A stretch of 64,000 nt of DNA. It comes from Pseudomonadota bacterium. GTDB lineage: Bacteria; Pseudomonadota; Gammaproteobacteria; Steroidobacterales; Steroidobacteraceae. Shown in pieces: positions 39,147-48,821 of this stretch. The notes beneath the pieces are model-generated. The model searched no databases. It saw nothing but the letters and a program-made list of their open reading frames with translations, and had not been told where the DNA came from. Numbering within the stretch: the stretch's first letter is position 1; each line of letters starts with the position of its first letter. Position numbers and translations under genes: made by a program. The stretch covers positions 1 through 64,000 of the forward strand of contig JAFEFN010000008.1 in assembly GCA_018240525.1 (NCBI GenBank). The letters are read 5' to 3'.

Positions 39147-39287
39147 ATGCACGGCCTGGTCGAGTACCTGGTGGTGATTGGGCTGGTGCTCGCCCTGGCG
39201 GTCTATGAGTTCGTGTCCGTCGTGCGTGCCCAGCGTGAGGACCGACGCATGCGAAAGGGGAGCAGGCAGCGCACCCAGGGGGAATGA
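39147..39287 (+). CDS. Small single-helix membrane protein
   Basis: A 46-residue frame 17 bp after crtB. The N-terminal half is one membrane helix (LVEYLVVIGLVLALAVYEFVSV) and the C-terminal half is very basic and polar (RAQREDRRMRKGSRQR). Short, single-helix proteins are common in photosynthesis clusters, and the amino-acid make-up is protein-like. The final 85 bases overlap the C-terminal codons of crtC on the other strand, which lowers certainty. Function unknown. Confidence 0.45.
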   Translation: MHGLVEYLVVIGLVLALAVYEFVSVVRAQREDRRMRKGSRQRTQGE

Positions 39288-40138
39288 AAGCGCGTGAGCG
39301 AGAGGCTTTCGTGCACGGCGGTGACAGCCTCACCGCACAGCCGGGTCGCCACCAGCGAGCGGCTGTAGAAGGGGGCATCCTCGAGGCGCATCTGCAGGCG
39401 CGGTGCGCAGCCAGGATCTGCGGGGGCCTCCTGGGCGATTCCCCAGCGGCTGCGCGGCAAGGGCACCGGCGGTGGCGCGCTGAAAGGCTCGACCGCACCG
39501 CGGGCCGAGACGCGCAGGGCATGCCGCTCGCGCGGTGCACCGCAGGGCTGCACGTCATAGATGATCGTCGTGGAATCCGCGCCGCGCGCCCGCAGCCAGC
39601 TCCAGCGGCTGAAGGCCGACTCCAGCGGGCCGGTGCCCTCGTTGCTGTCCAGGTAGCCGCTGCCCTGCCAGCGAACGCGAGGCTGCTCGAACTCGACGCT
39701 GACGCGCGCATGCGGGGCGAGCGGGCGCCACAGGTGGCTGCCATCGCGGGCGAGGGGTACGCACAGCCCGGTGAGTGCCGGCGCCTCGAGTCGCACCAGG
39801 CCGCGCAGGCCGCCGGGCAGGGGCGCGCACCGCTCGTTGACCAGGCACTCGAGGCCCTGGCCGTTCCAGCGCAGCTGGCTCCCGCCGAGGGTGAGCTGGT
39901 TCGCGCGGCAGCTCACCGCTCCGCGGCCGTACTCGGTGAATGCCCAGCGCGCAGGTCCGCCATACAGCGCGACGTTGAGCGCGCTGTGCGCGTAGGCGTC
40001 GGTGCCGGGATTTCTACGACGCGCGCGGTAGTAGAAGGGCGAGAAGACGCTGCCGACGAAGCCGATCAGGACCAGCGCCTGGCGTCCGTCATCGCTCAGG
40101 GCGTCGAGATACCACCATGCGTACCCCCCCGGCGCCAC
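39203..40138 (-). CDS. crtC: Hydroxyneurosporene synthase (carotenoid 1,2-hydratase)
   Basis: A protein of about 311 residues that adds water to the psi-end double bond of carotenoids. Core motifs are GGYAWWYLDALSDDG, FIGSVFSPFYYRARRR, NVALYGGPARWAFTEYGR, and GYLDSNEGTGPLESAF, all typical of CrtC. The start is uncertain: GTG 40138 is the nearest usable codon to GGYAWWY, but family members have a few more residues before this point. No good start is visible upstream and the frame runs into crtD, which it overlaps by 43 bp. Confidence 0.85.
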   Translation of the reverse strand: MAPGGYAWWYLDALSDDGRQALVLIGFVGSVFSPFYYRARRRNPGTDAYAHSALNVALYGGPARWAFTEYGRGAVSCRANQLTLGGSQLRWNGQGLECLVNERCAPLPGGLRGLVRLEAPALTGLCVPLARDGSHLWRPLAPHARVSVEFEQPRVRWQGSGYLDSNEGTGPLESAFSRWSWLRARGADSTTIIYDVQPCGAPRERHALRVSARGAVEPFSAPPPVPLPRSRWGIAQEAPADPGCAPRLQMRLEDAPFYSRSLVATRLCGEAVTAVHESLSLTRFHSPWVRCLLPFRMRRSSRWARTTDTNS

Positions 40139-41637
40139 CAGCCGTGCGAAGTCAGGTCCTCCAGCACGCGCGCCGCCGCCAGGCGACCCGACAGCGCCGT
40201 CATCGGCAGGCCCGGTCCCGGGTGCACGCTGCCCCCGGCCAGGTACAGCCCCTTCAGCCGCGTCCGTGCCCCGGGTCGGGTGAACGATGCGCGCCAGCCA
40301 TGAGTCGCCTGGCCGTACAGGCCGCCGCCGGTCCCCGGGAACCGCCGTTCGAACTCCGGCGGCGTCGTGAGCCTCGTGTCCTGAGGCCGCCGCTGGATCT
40401 GCAGGCCGCAGCGCTCGAGGAAGGTGAAGGTCCTGTGTTCGCATTGCTCGATCTCCGTCGCGTCGTAACCGCCGGCATCGCCGTTCGGCGGCGCATTCAC
40501 CAGGCACAGCAGGCGCTCGGCCGCGCCGCTCGGCGGTGCATCGCAGGCGCCGCGGTCCTGCGCGCACACGTATACCGTGGGCCAAACAGGCAGGCGCTGC
40601 TGGCGGAAGATCTGGTCGAACTCGGCGGCGTAGTCGGGCGAGAAGAACACCGTGTGCCGCAGCAGCGGGAAGCCGCGCGTCTGTGCCAGCAGCGCCCAGG
40701 TGATCGCCGACAGCGAGCGGCGGGCGGGCAGAACCGCCGGCACTGCGCGCGCGGCCTCCGGTCCGAGGCGTCCGCTGGCGACTGCCGCGACGTCGGCATT
40801 GACGATGACCGCATCCACCGGCACGAACTCCCCGGAGGACAGGTGCACGCCGGAGACGCGCCCCTTGCGCACCACCACGGCCTCGGCCTCCGTGCCGAGG
40901 CGGAACTCCGCGCCGCGCTCCTGGGCCAGCTGCGCGATCACCTCGGCCAGGCGCTGCATGCCGCGTGTCACCAGCCAGACTCCGCTCTGCTCAACGTGCG
41001 CGATCAGCATCATCGTCGCGGGGGCTTCGAACGGGGAGGAGCCGCAGTAGGTGGAGTAGCGCGCGAACAGCTGCTGCAGGCGCGGGTCGCGGAAGTAGCG
41101 ACCGAGCGCCCGCCACAGCGTCTCGAACGGTCGGATGTTGATCAGGTCGGGCAGCCGCCCGAGGCCGACCCGCAGCACCAAGGCAAGCGGACCTGCGTGC
41201 TGCGCGCGGATGAAGGGCCGGTCGAGGGTGCTGAAGATGCGCTGCGCATCGCGGGTGAAGCGCAGGTAGCGCTGTGCCTCACGCGCGCCGGCAAACTCCC
41301 CGATGGCATCGATGGTGCGTGCGCGGTCGGCGAACAGGTCGAGGCGCTCGCTCTCGCTCCACGCGTGGCGGGCAAGGATATCGGCGCGCTGCAGCGACAG
41401 GTGGTCCTCGAGCCGGGCGCCGGCGGCCTCGAAGAGCTCCTCGAACACCGCGCGCATGGTGAACACCGTGGGCCCGTCGTCGATCCAGGCCTCCCCCAGC
41501 GGCACCGCGTGCAGCTTGCCCCCGGGACTGCCCTGGCGCTCGATGACGATGGTGCGTACCTGCTTGGCCGCAAGGTCCAGCGCCGCGGTAAGCCCGGCCA
41601 TTCCGGCGCCGATGATGGCGACACACGGGCTCGGCAT
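40096..41637 (-). CDS. crtD: Methoxyneurosporene (hydroxyneurosporene) dehydrogenase
   Basis: A 513-residue FAD-dependent desaturase of the CrtI/CrtD family. The N-terminal nucleotide fold is AIIGAGMAGLTAALDLAAKQ, then ERQGSPGGKLHAVPLGEAWI; the C-terminal signature is GLYLAGGSVHPGPGLPMTAL. It introduces the 3,4 double bond after hydration. It is divergent from crtE, with a TGT-N12-ACA site between them. Confidence 0.9.
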   Translation of the reverse strand: MPSPCVAIIGAGMAGLTAALDLAAKQVRTIVIERQGSPGGKLHAVPLGEAWIDDGPTVFTMRAVFEELFEAAGARLEDHLSLQRADILARHAWSESERLDLFADRARTIDAIGEFAGAREAQRYLRFTRDAQRIFSTLDRPFIRAQHAGPLALVLRVGLGRLPDLINIRPFETLWRALGRYFRDPRLQQLFARYSTYCGSSPFEAPATMMLIAHVEQSGVWLVTRGMQRLAEVIAQLAQERGAEFRLGTEAEAVVVRKGRVSGVHLSSGEFVPVDAVIVNADVAAVASGRLGPEAARAVPAVLPARRSLSAITWALLAQTRGFPLLRHTVFFSPDYAAEFDQIFRQQRLPVWPTVYVCAQDRGACDAPPSGAAERLLCLVNAPPNGDAGGYDATEIEQCEHRTFTFLERCGLQIQRRPQDTRLTTPPEFERRFPGTGGGLYGQATHGWRASFTRPGARTRLKGLYLAGGSVHPGPGLPMTALSGRLAAARVLEDLTSHGWWRRGGTHGGISTP

Positions 41638-41682
41638 AGCTGCGCAGCCCTCCCCAGAGGCGTTGACTGACCGGAACCAGAA

Positions 41683-41700
41683 TGTCTATAGTACATTACA
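41683..41700. promoter_or_regulatory. PpsR/CrtJ-type operator between crtD and crtE
   Basis: A perfect TGT-N12-ACA motif (TGT 41683-41685, ACA 41698-41700), the consensus bound by the redox repressor PpsR/CrtJ in purple bacteria. It is 16 bp before the crtE start and 46 bp upstream of crtD, so it can act on both genes. No ppsR gene is in the window. Confidence 0.6.
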
Positions 41701-41710
41701 CTCTAGAGTG
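41699..41710. repeat. 12-bp perfect palindrome before crtE
   Basis: CACTCTAGAGTG directly overlaps the end of the TGT-N12-ACA motif and ends 6 bp before the crtE start codon. It could be part of an extended operator or a second regulator's site, and may also affect translation of crtE because it covers the ribosome-binding region. Confidence 0.4.
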
Positions 41711-41715
41711 ACAAG

Positions 41716-42621
41716 ATGACATTACACACAGGCGCCGCCGAAGAAGTGCCTCTGGACGGAGTGGCCCGGATCGAGGCCGACCTCGCCGAGTTCCTGTCCT
41801 CGGCGGAAGCTAGTGCGGGACCGCCTTTGCTGGCCAAGGCCATCCGCTACGCAGTGTTCAGCGGCGGAGCCCGCGTGCGACCGCGGCTGTGCCTGGCGGT
41901 CGCCCAGGCCTGCGGCTGCGAGCAGCCCGCGGTCGTGGGCGCCGCGGCCGGTGCGATCGAGTTGCTCCACTGCGCGTCCCTGGTGCACGACGATCTGCCG
42001 TGCTTCGATGATGCCGACATGCGCCGTGGGCGGGCTTCGGTCCACAAGGCCTTTGGCGAGCCGCTGGCGATCCTGGCCGGCGATGCCCTCATCGTGCTCG
42101 CGTTCCAGATGCTGGCACGGGTCGCGGATGCAGCCGGTGCGCGCCTTCCAGCGCTGCTGTCGATCATCGCCAGTGCGGTCGGTCCTGCAAAGGGCATCGT
42201 GGGCGGTCAGGCCTGGGAGTGCGAGCCGCGCGTCGTGCTGTCGGACTATCACCAGGCCAAGACCGGTGCGTTGTTCTCCGCCGCCGCCATGGCCGGGGCG
42301 GTCGCCGCGGCGCGCGATCCGCTACCGTGGCGGGCAGTGGGCGCCCGCCTGGGGGAAGCCTTCCAGGTGGCCGACGACATCCGCGACGCGGCTGGGGAGG
42401 CGGGGGAGATCGGCAAGCCGGCCGGAAGGGATGCGCAGCTCGGCCGTCCCAGCGCGGTGACGCAGATGGGGCTCACCCAGGCGGTCGCGCGCCTGGAGGA
42501 GCTGGTGACGGGCGCCATCGAGGTGATACCGCCGGGACCGAAGGCCGGCATCCTGCGAATGCTCATCGAGGCCGAGGTCGTGCGACTGCTGCCGAAGCGG
42601 ATCGCGCGCCGCGCTGCCTGA
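41716..42621 (+). CDS. crtE: Geranylgeranyl diphosphate synthase
   Basis: A 301-residue trans-isoprenyl synthase. The first Asp-rich motif is DDLPCFDD (D92, D93, D98, D99), the second is DDIRD (220-224), and GGARVRPRL and GGQAWE are conserved. Makes GGPP for carotenoids and for the bacteriochlorophyll phytyl tail. Start ATG 41716 follows the operator region directly, so the leader is short. Confidence 0.92.
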   Translation: MTLHTGAAEEVPLDGVARIEADLAEFLSSAEASAGPPLLAKAIRYAVFSGGARVRPRLCLAVAQACGCEQPAVVGAAAGAIELLHCASLVHDDLPCFDDADMRRGRASVHKAFGEPLAILAGDALIVLAFQMLARVADAAGARLPALLSIIASAVGPAKGIVGGQAWECEPRVVLSDYHQAKTGALFSAAAMAGAVAAARDPLPWRAVGARLGEAFQVADDIRDAAGEAGEIGKPAGRDAQLGRPSAVTQMGLTQAVARLEELVTGAIEVIPPGPKAGILRMLIEAEVVRLLPKRIARRAA

Positions 42622-42646
42622 GCGGACCCCCGGGGCGCGACCTCGG

Positions 42647-43786
42647 GTGGGCATTCCCTCGCTACTGGAGCCCTGGCTTGCACGCCGTGACCGGCTGCTG
42701 TCCAGCGCCGGCTTTCAGGCTGCGGTGCTGCGCATCCCGCTTCTGCGTCGCATTGCACAGCGAAGGGCGAGTCAGCTCTTTGACCTGTGCGCCGGATTTG
42801 TCTACTCGCAGGTGCTGTTCGCCTGCGTCCGCCTTGGGCTCTTCGAGCTGCTACGCCGCGGTCCGCGCCCCGTGTCGGAGCTGGCGCAGTCGGCGCGCAT
42901 TCCGCCCGAAGCCATGCTCCCCCTGGTGCAGGCCGCGGTCGCGCTGCGCCTGCTGCAGTGGCGCGGCAGCCCGGGCTGCTGTGGCCTGGGCGTGCATGGG
43001 GCAGCGCTGCTCGGCAATCCGGGGCTGTCGCCACTGATCGAGCACCACAGTCTGCTCTATGCCGACCTGCAGGACCCACCGGCGCTGCTGCGCAGCGTCC
43101 CACCGGCCGGGCAGCTGCAGCACTATTGGGCCTACGCCAGCGCCACGGCCGCCGCGGCGGTGACATCTCGGCAGGCCGCGCCCTACAGCACCCTGATGGG
43201 CGTCTCGCAGGCTCTGGTGGCACAGATGATCCTCGAGGCCTACCCACTGGCGCGCCACCGCAGTCTGCTGGACGTCGGCGGGGGCGACGGCACGTTCGCC
43301 TCGCTCGCCGCGCGGCGCGCGCCGGGCCTGCAGGTGCGCTGCTTCGATGTGCCTGCGGTGGCCGCGCTGGCCGAGGCCCGCTTTGCGGCCGAGAAGCTCG
43401 GGGCGCGCGCACGGGCGATCGCGGGGGATTTCCATAACGATCGCTTGCCCTCGGGTGCGGACCTGATCTCGCTCATCCGCGTGTTGCACGATCACGGGGA
43501 TGCGCAGGTCGTGCGCCTGCTGCGTTCCGTCCACGCCGCGCTGCCCGCGGACGGAACGCTGCTGATCGCGGAGCCGATGGCCGGGACGCCCGGTGGCGCA
43601 CGCGTTGCGGAGGCGTACTTCGGGATCTACCTGCTCGCCATGGGCAGCGGCAAGCCGCGCTCACCGGCGCAGCTCTCGCAGTTGCTCGAAAGGGCGGGCT
43701 TTACCCGCGTCCGGCTGCATGAAACCGGCCTGCCCATGTTCGTGCGCGTGATGACAGCCCGCCGCGACGCAGCAACTTCAATGTGA
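42647..43786 (+). CDS. crtF: Hydroxyneurosporene O-methyltransferase
   Basis: A 379-residue class I O-methyltransferase with an N-terminal dimerisation domain (about 40-120, SQVLFACVRLGLFELL) and SAM motif LLDVGGGDGTFAS near residue 207. It methylates the tertiary hydroxyl made by CrtC in the spirilloxanthin series. The start is GTG 42647, 25 bp after crtE. Its stop codon lies inside a TGT-N12-ACA site for bchC. Confidence 0.88.
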   Translation: MGIPSLLEPWLARRDRLLSSAGFQAAVLRIPLLRRIAQRRASQLFDLCAGFVYSQVLFACVRLGLFELLRRGPRPVSELAQSARIPPEAMLPLVQAAVALRLLQWRGSPGCCGLGVHGAALLGNPGLSPLIEHHSLLYADLQDPPALLRSVPPAGQLQHYWAYASATAAAAVTSRQAAPYSTLMGVSQALVAQMILEAYPLARHRSLLDVGGGDGTFASLAARRAPGLQVRCFDVPAVAALAEARFAAEKLGARARAIAGDFHNDRLPSGADLISLIRVLHDHGDAQVVRLLRSVHAALPADGTLLIAEPMAGTPGGARVAEAYFGIYLLAMGSGKPRSPAQLSQLLERAGFTRVRLHETGLPMFVRVMTARRDAATSM

Positions 43787-43799
43787 AGAACAGTTGACA
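43782..43799. promoter_or_regulatory. PpsR/CrtJ-type operator before bchC
   Basis: A second perfect TGT-N12-ACA (TGT 43782-43784, ACA 43797-43799), overlapping the crtF stop. It includes a consensus -35 TTGACA at 43794-43799, and TAGACT at 43816-43821 is a fair -10 at 16-bp spacing, so repressor binding would cover the promoter. TGACACTT is repeated directly at 43795 and 43821. Confidence 0.65.
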
Positions 43800-43868
43800 C
43801 TTCAAAGCGTACTAGTAGACTGACACTTAGCAGATCCCCATCAGCGAGTGGAGACAGGTCCGCACTTG

Positions 43869-44810
43869 ATGAACACCGTCGCCGTGGTGCTCGAAGGTCC
43901 ACAGAGGTTAGCGCTGAGCCGCATGCAGCTCGCGCCGCCCGGCGAAGAGGATGTGGTCGTCGATATCCAGTACAGCGGCATCAGCACCGGCACCGAGCGA
44001 CTGCTGTGGAGCGGGCGCATGCCGCCGTTCCCCGGGATGGGCTATCCGCTGGTGCCGGGCTACGAATCCGTCGGCCGCGTGCGCGAGGCCGGTTCGCGCT
44101 CGGGCAGGTCACGGGGCGATTTCGTGTTCGTCCCCGGCGCGCGTTGCTTCGGCGAAGTGCGCGGGCTGTTTGGCGGGGCGGCCTCGCGTCTGGTGGTACC
44201 CGGGACGCGCGCGACCAGCCTGGACGAAGGCCTCGGTGAGCGCGGCGTGCTCATGGCTCTGGCCGCAACTGCCTATCATGCGATGTCGACCGAGCACGCC
44301 ATGCTGCCTGAGCTGATCGTCGGGCACGGCGTCCTGGGCAGGCTGCTCGCGCGCCTGGCGGTCCTGCGCGGTGCCGCGCCGGTGGTCTGGGAGAGCAACC
44401 CCGAGCGCGCCCACGCTCTGGATGGGGGTTACCGCGTGCTGCCGCCGGATGGCGACCCGCGGCGCGACTATCGCAGCATCTACGACGTCAGTGGCGATCC
44501 TGCGCTGCTCGACACGCTCATCGGGCGGCTGGCGCGCGGCGGCCAGGTCGTCCTTGCCGGCTTCTACGAGCAGGCGCTGTCCTTTGCCTTCCCGCCGGCC
44601 TTCATGCGCGAGGCCAGTATCCGCATCGCCGCCGAGTGGCAGCCGCGGGACCTCGAGGCGGTGAAGGAGCTGGCCCAGCGCGGCGAGCTGTCGCTCGAGG
44701 GCCTGATCACCCACCGCAGCGAGGCAACGCAGGCCGCCGTCGCGTACCGCACCGCATTCGATGACCCGCTGTGCCTGAAAATGATCCTCGACTGGAGAGG
44801 GTGTGTATGA
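43869..44810 (+). CDS. bchC: Bacteriochlorophyllide a dehydrogenase
   Basis: A 313-residue zinc-independent MDR-type dehydrogenase that oxidises the 3-hydroxyethyl group of bacteriochlorophyllide. ATG 43869 (MNTVAVVLEGPQRLAL) has a GAGACAGG site about 10 bp before it; the GTG at 43848 is a less likely start. Motifs: SGISTGTERLLWSG and PGYESVGRV. The end overlaps bchX by 4 bp. Confidence 0.9.
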   Translation: MNTVAVVLEGPQRLALSRMQLAPPGEEDVVVDIQYSGISTGTERLLWSGRMPPFPGMGYPLVPGYESVGRVREAGSRSGRSRGDFVFVPGARCFGEVRGLFGGAASRLVVPGTRATSLDEGLGERGVLMALAATAYHAMSTEHAMLPELIVGHGVLGRLLARLAVLRGAAPVVWESNPERAHALDGGYRVLPPDGDPRRDYRSIYDVSGDPALLDTLIGRLARGGQVVLAGFYEQALSFAFPPAFMREASIRIAAEWQPRDLEAVKELAQRGELSLEGLITHRSEATQAAVAYRTAFDDPLCLKMILDWRGCV

Positions 44811-45820
44811 GTAGCCAAGATAATCCGGCCGCGGTCCTCATCAAGGACATCCAGACACGACTGCGCGCGGAGGCGCAGGTCGAACCGGATCCGGTGCCGA
44901 CCGATGCACCGAGCAAGAAGACGCAGATCATCGCGATCTACGGCAAGGGCGGCATCGGCAAGAGCTTCACGCTGGCGAACCTGTCCTACATGCTGGCGCA
45001 GCAGGGCAAGCGCGTGCTGCTCATCGGCTGCGACCCCAAGAGCGACACCACGTCGCTGCTGTTCGGCGGACGCGCTTGCCCGACGATCATCGAGACATCC
45101 GCCAAGAAGAAGTTGGCGGGCGAGCAGGTGCAGATCGGGGACGTGTGCTTCAAGCGCGACGGTGTGTTCGCGATGGAGCTTGGCGGGCCGGAGGTCGGCC
45201 GCGGCTGCGGCGGCCGCGGCATCATCCATGGCTTTGAGCTGCTGGAGAAGCTCGGCTTCCACGAGTGGGGCTTCGACTATGTCCTGCTCGACTTCCTCGG
45301 CGACGTGGTATGCGGCGGCTTCGGCCTGCCGATCGCCCGCGACATGTGCCAGAAGGTCATCGTGGTCGGCTCCAACGACCTGCAGTCCCTGTATGTAGCC
45401 AACAACGTGTGCTCGGCGGTCGAGTACTTCCGCAAGCTCGGCGGCAACGTGGGCGTCGCTGGCCTGGTGATCAACAAGGACGACGGCACCGGCGAGGCCC
45501 AGGCGTTTGCCGCGGCGGTCGGCATCCCGGTGCTGGCGGCCATTCCGGCGCACGACGACATCCGCCGCAAGAGCGCCAACTACGAAATCATCGGTCGCCC
45601 CGGCGAGCAGTGGGGAGCGCTGTTCGAGCAGCTCGCCACCAGCGTCGCCGAGTCGGGGCCACGGCAGCCGCGGCCACTGACGCATGAGAACTTGCTGGGG
45701 CTTTTCAAGGGAGACGCAGTGGGACGCGGCTATACGCTCAGTCCCGCGACCATGGAGGACATGTGCGGCGGGACGCCGGTAGTGCGGCCCTCGCTAGAAG
45801 TCATCTACGACACCGTCTGA
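44807..45820 (+). CDS. bchX: Chlorophyllide reductase iron protein BchX
   Basis: A 337-residue nitrogenase-Fe-protein homologue, the ATP-driven electron donor to BchYZ. P-loop GKGGIGKS is at 46-53, followed by LLIGCDPKSDTTSLLFGG, the ligand Cys in EVGRGCGGRG, and the second in [14 protein letters not shown] for the shared [4Fe-4S] cluster. ATGA overlap with bchC. Confidence 0.95.
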   Translation: MSSQDNPAAVLIKDIQTRLRAEAQVEPDPVPTDAPSKKTQIIAIYGKGGIGKSFTLANLSYMLAQQGKRVLLIGCDPKSDTTSLLFGGRACPTIIETSAKKKLAGEQVQIGDVCFKRDGVFAMELGGPEVGRGCGGRGIIHGFELLEKLGFHEWGFDYVLLDFLGDVVCGGFGLPIARDMCQKVIVVGSNDLQSLYVANNVCSAVEYFRKLGGNVGVAGLVINKDDGTGEAQAFAAAVGIPVLAAIPAHDDIRRKSANYEIIGRPGEQWGALFEQLATSVAESGPRQPRPLTHENLLGLFKGDAVGRGYTLSPATMEDMCGGTPVVRPSLEVIYDTV

Positions 45821-45830
45821 CGCGGGCGCC

Positions 45831-47348
45831 ATGGCCGAAGCGGACAACATCAACCTCGCCGCCACGCGCACCGATGGCCTGGGCTGCCATGCCGGACGGG
45901 AGCAGCTGCGGCAGGCGGCCGCGGCCGCCGGAAAGAGCGAGGTGCTGGACGCGTATGCACGCGATTACCCCGCCGGGCCGCATGCGCAGCCACAGAGCAT
46001 GTGTCCGGCGTTTGGCTCGCTGCGCGTCGGCTTGCGCATGCGCCGCACTGCCACCGTGCTGTCCGGCTCGGCGTGCTGCGTGTACGGGCTGACCTTCACG
46101 TCGCATTTCTACGGGGCGCGCCGGCCGGTCGGCTACGTCCCGTTCAACTCCGAGACTCTGGTGACCGGGAAGCTGTTCGAGGACATCCGCGAGGCGGTTC
46201 ACCAGCTCGCCGATCCGGCGCTCTACGATGCCGTGGTCATCATCAACCTGTGCGTACCGACCGCCTCCGGCGTGCCGCTGCAGATGCTGCCCAAGAGCAT
46301 CAACGGCGTGCGGATCATCGGCATCGACGTGCCCGGGTTCGGGGTGCCCACGCATGCCGAGGCGAAGGACGTGCTGGCGGGCGCAATGCTGCGCTACGCG
46401 CGCAGCGAGGCCGAGCAGGGGCCGGTGCAGGCGCCGCGCGCCGGTCGCGACACCCGCCCCACCGTGAGCCTGCTGGGCGAGGTGTTCCCCGCCGACCCGA
46501 TCACCGTGGGCGCACTGCTCGAGCCGTTGGGCCTGGCGGCCGGTCCGGTCGTGCCGACCCGCGAATGGCGTGAGTTGTATGCGGCACTGGACTGCGTCGC
46601 GGTCGCGGCCCTGCATCCCTTCTATACCGCTGCCGTGCGCGAGTTCTCCGCCGCGGGGCGCAAGGTGGTTCCCTCGGCGCCGGTCGGGCACGACGGCACC
46701 GCCGCATGGCTCGAGGCGATCGGCGCGGCCTGCAATGTTCCGGAGGCGCGGGTTGCGGCGGCCAAGCAGCGCTTCCTGCCCGCCATCCGTGGCGCCTTGG
46801 CGAGCGCGCCCATTCGCGCGCGCGTCACCCTGTCGGGCTATGAGGGCTCGGAGCTGCTGGTCGCGCGCCTGCTGGTGGAAAGCGGCGCACAGGTGCCCTA
46901 CGTCGGTACGGCGTGCCCGCGCACGCTCTGGTCGGACCCGGATCGCGAGTGGCTCGAGGCACGCGGGGTGCGCGTGCACTATCGGGCCTCGCTCGAGGAT
47001 GACCTCGCCGCGCTGCAGGAGTTCTCGCCGGACCTTGCCATCGGCACGACCCCGGTCGTGCAAAAGGCCAAGCAGCGGGCGATTCCCGCGCTGTACTTCA
47101 CGAATCTGATCTCGGCGCGGCCGTTGATGGGCATGGCCGGCGCCGGTGCCCTTTCAGCCGTCATCAATGCCGCCCTCGCCAACAAGCAGCGCTTTGCGAC
47201 CATGCGCGAGTTCTTCGGGGATGTCGGCGAGGGCTATGCCAGCGGCATCTGGACCGGCCCCGCCAGGGACCGGCCCGAGTTCCGCCAGCGCTACCAGGGG
47301 CAGCTGGCGAAGCTGGCCAAGGCGCGCCAGGCCGAGGAGCCGGTCTGA
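45831..47348 (+). CDS. bchY: Chlorophyllide reductase subunit BchY
   Basis: A 505-residue nitrogenase MoFe-like subunit that with BchZ reduces ring B of chlorophyllide. N-terminal Cys ligands are in [10 protein letters not shown] and [21 protein letters not shown]; the middle has [21 protein letters not shown]. It starts 10 bp after bchX and ends in TGATG overlap with bchZ. Confidence 0.94.
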   Translation: MAEADNINLAATRTDGLGCHAGREQLRQAAAAAGKSEVLDAYARDYPAGPHAQPQSMCPAFGSLRVGLRMRRTATVLSGSACCVYGLTFTSHFYGARRPVGYVPFNSETLVTGKLFEDIREAVHQLADPALYDAVVIINLCVPTASGVPLQMLPKSINGVRIIGIDVPGFGVPTHAEAKDVLAGAMLRYARSEAEQGPVQAPRAGRDTRPTVSLLGEVFPADPITVGALLEPLGLAAGPVVPTREWRELYAALDCVAVAALHPFYTAAVREFSAAGRKVVPSAPVGHDGTAAWLEAIGAACNVPEARVAAAKQRFLPAIRGALASAPIRARVTLSGYEGSELLVARLLVESGAQVPYVGTACPRTLWSDPDREWLEARGVRVHYRASLEDDLAALQEFSPDLAIGTTPVVQKAKQRAIPALYFTNLISARPLMGMAGAGALSAVINAALANKQRFATMREFFGDVGEGYASGIWTGPARDRPEFRQRYQGQLAKLAKARQAEEPV

Positions 47349-48805
47349 TGCTGGTCATCGACATGGACCGCGCGGGGGGCTACTGGGGCGCGGCCTATGT
47401 GTTCACCGCGATCAAGGGACTGCAGGTGATCATCGACGGGCCGGTGGGCTGCGAGAATCTGCCGGTGACCTCGGTGCTGCATTACACCGATGCGCTGCCG
47501 CCGCATGAGCTGCCCATCGTGGTCACCGGACTCGCCGAGGAAGAGCTCGGCCAGCACGGCACCGAGGCCGCCATGAAGCGCGCCCACGGCACGCTGGATC
47601 CGGGCCTGCCGAGCGTGGTCGTCACCGGGTCCATCGCCGAGATGATCGGCGGCGGGGTGACTCCCGAGGGCACCAACATCAAGCGCTTCCTGCCGCGCAC
47701 CATCGATGAGGATCAGTGGCAGAGCGCCAACCGCGCGATGAATTGGCTGTGGACCGAGTACGGCACCCGCAAGGTGCCGGCGCGCAAGCCACGCGCGGAC
47801 GGGGTGAAGCCGCGAGTCAACATCATCGGCCCGGCCTACGGCTACTTCAACACTTGGTCGGACCTGGCCGAGGTGCGCCGCCTGGTGGAAGGCATCGGTG
47901 CGGAGATCAACCTGACCTTCCCGCTCGGCAGCCACCTCGCCGACGTGCCCCGGCTGGTCGATGCCGACCTCAACGTGTGCATGTACCGCGAATACGGACG
48001 CATGCTCTGCGAGAGCCTGGACCGGCCTTACCTGCAGGCGCCGATCGGGCTGCACAGCACGACCCGGTTCCTGCGCAAGCTTGGCGAGCTGCTCGGGCTT
48101 GACCCGGAGCCGTTCATCGAGCGCGAGAAGCACACCACCGTGAAGCCGCTGTGGGACCTGTGGCGCTCGGTGACTCAGGACTTCTTCGGCACCGCCACCT
48201 TCGGCATCGTCGCCAACGAGACGCACGCGCGCGGCATCCGCAACTTCCTCGAAGTGGAGATGGGGCTGCCGTGCGCGTTCAGCTTCGAGCGCAAGGCCGG
48301 TGTGAAGCCGGACAACCAGGCGGTGCGCCAGGCGGTGCGCGAAAAGACCCCGCTGGTGCTGTTCGGCAGCTACAACGAGCGCATGTACCTCGCCGAGGCC
48401 GGCGGCCGTGGCATCTACATTCCGGCGTCCTTCCCCGGGGCGATCATCCGCCGCCACACCGGCACGCCCTTCATGGGCTACGCGGGGGCGACCTACCTGG
48501 TGCAGGAAGTGTGCAACGCGCTGTTCGATGCGCTGTTCAACATCCTGCCGCTCGGCACCGAGCTCGACCGCGTCGAGGCGACGCCGACGCGCCTGGCGCG
48601 GGTCGACGCGAGTCCCTGGGACGAGGAAGCGCAGCGGGTTCTGGACGAGTACCTGGAGAGCCAGCCGGTGCTGGTGCGCATCTCCGCAGCCAAACAGCTG
48701 CGCGATCGGGCCGAGCGCGAGGCGCGCGCGGCCGGCGAGGAGCGCGTGAGCGCGGGCCGCGTGCACAGCGCGCACGCCGCGCTGCACGGGGAGCGGGCGG
48801 CGTAG
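47348..48805 (+). CDS. bchZ: Chlorophyllide reductase subunit BchZ
   Basis: A 485-residue partner of BchY. It starts [19 protein letters not shown] with the Cys in [18 protein letters not shown], and [19 protein letters not shown] is a typical central motif. Full length. Translationally coupled to bchY by a 1-bp overlap, and followed by the puf operon after 99 bp. Confidence 0.94.
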   Translation: MLVIDMDRAGGYWGAAYVFTAIKGLQVIIDGPVGCENLPVTSVLHYTDALPPHELPIVVTGLAEEELGQHGTEAAMKRAHGTLDPGLPSVVVTGSIAEMIGGGVTPEGTNIKRFLPRTIDEDQWQSANRAMNWLWTEYGTRKVPARKPRADGVKPRVNIIGPAYGYFNTWSDLAEVRRLVEGIGAEINLTFPLGSHLADVPRLVDADLNVCMYREYGRMLCESLDRPYLQAPIGLHSTTRFLRKLGELLGLDPEPFIEREKHTTVKPLWDLWRSVTQDFFGTATFGIVANETHARGIRNFLEVEMGLPCAFSFERKAGVKPDNQAVRQAVREKTPLVLFGSYNERMYLAEAGGRGIYIPASFPGAIIRRHTGTPFMGYAGATYLVQEVCNALFDALFNILPLGTELDRVEATPTRLARVDASPWDEEAQRVLDEYLESQPVLVRISAAKQLRDRAEREARAAGEERVSAGRVHSAHAALHGERAA

Positions 48806-48821
48806 ATAAATAAGAATTCAT

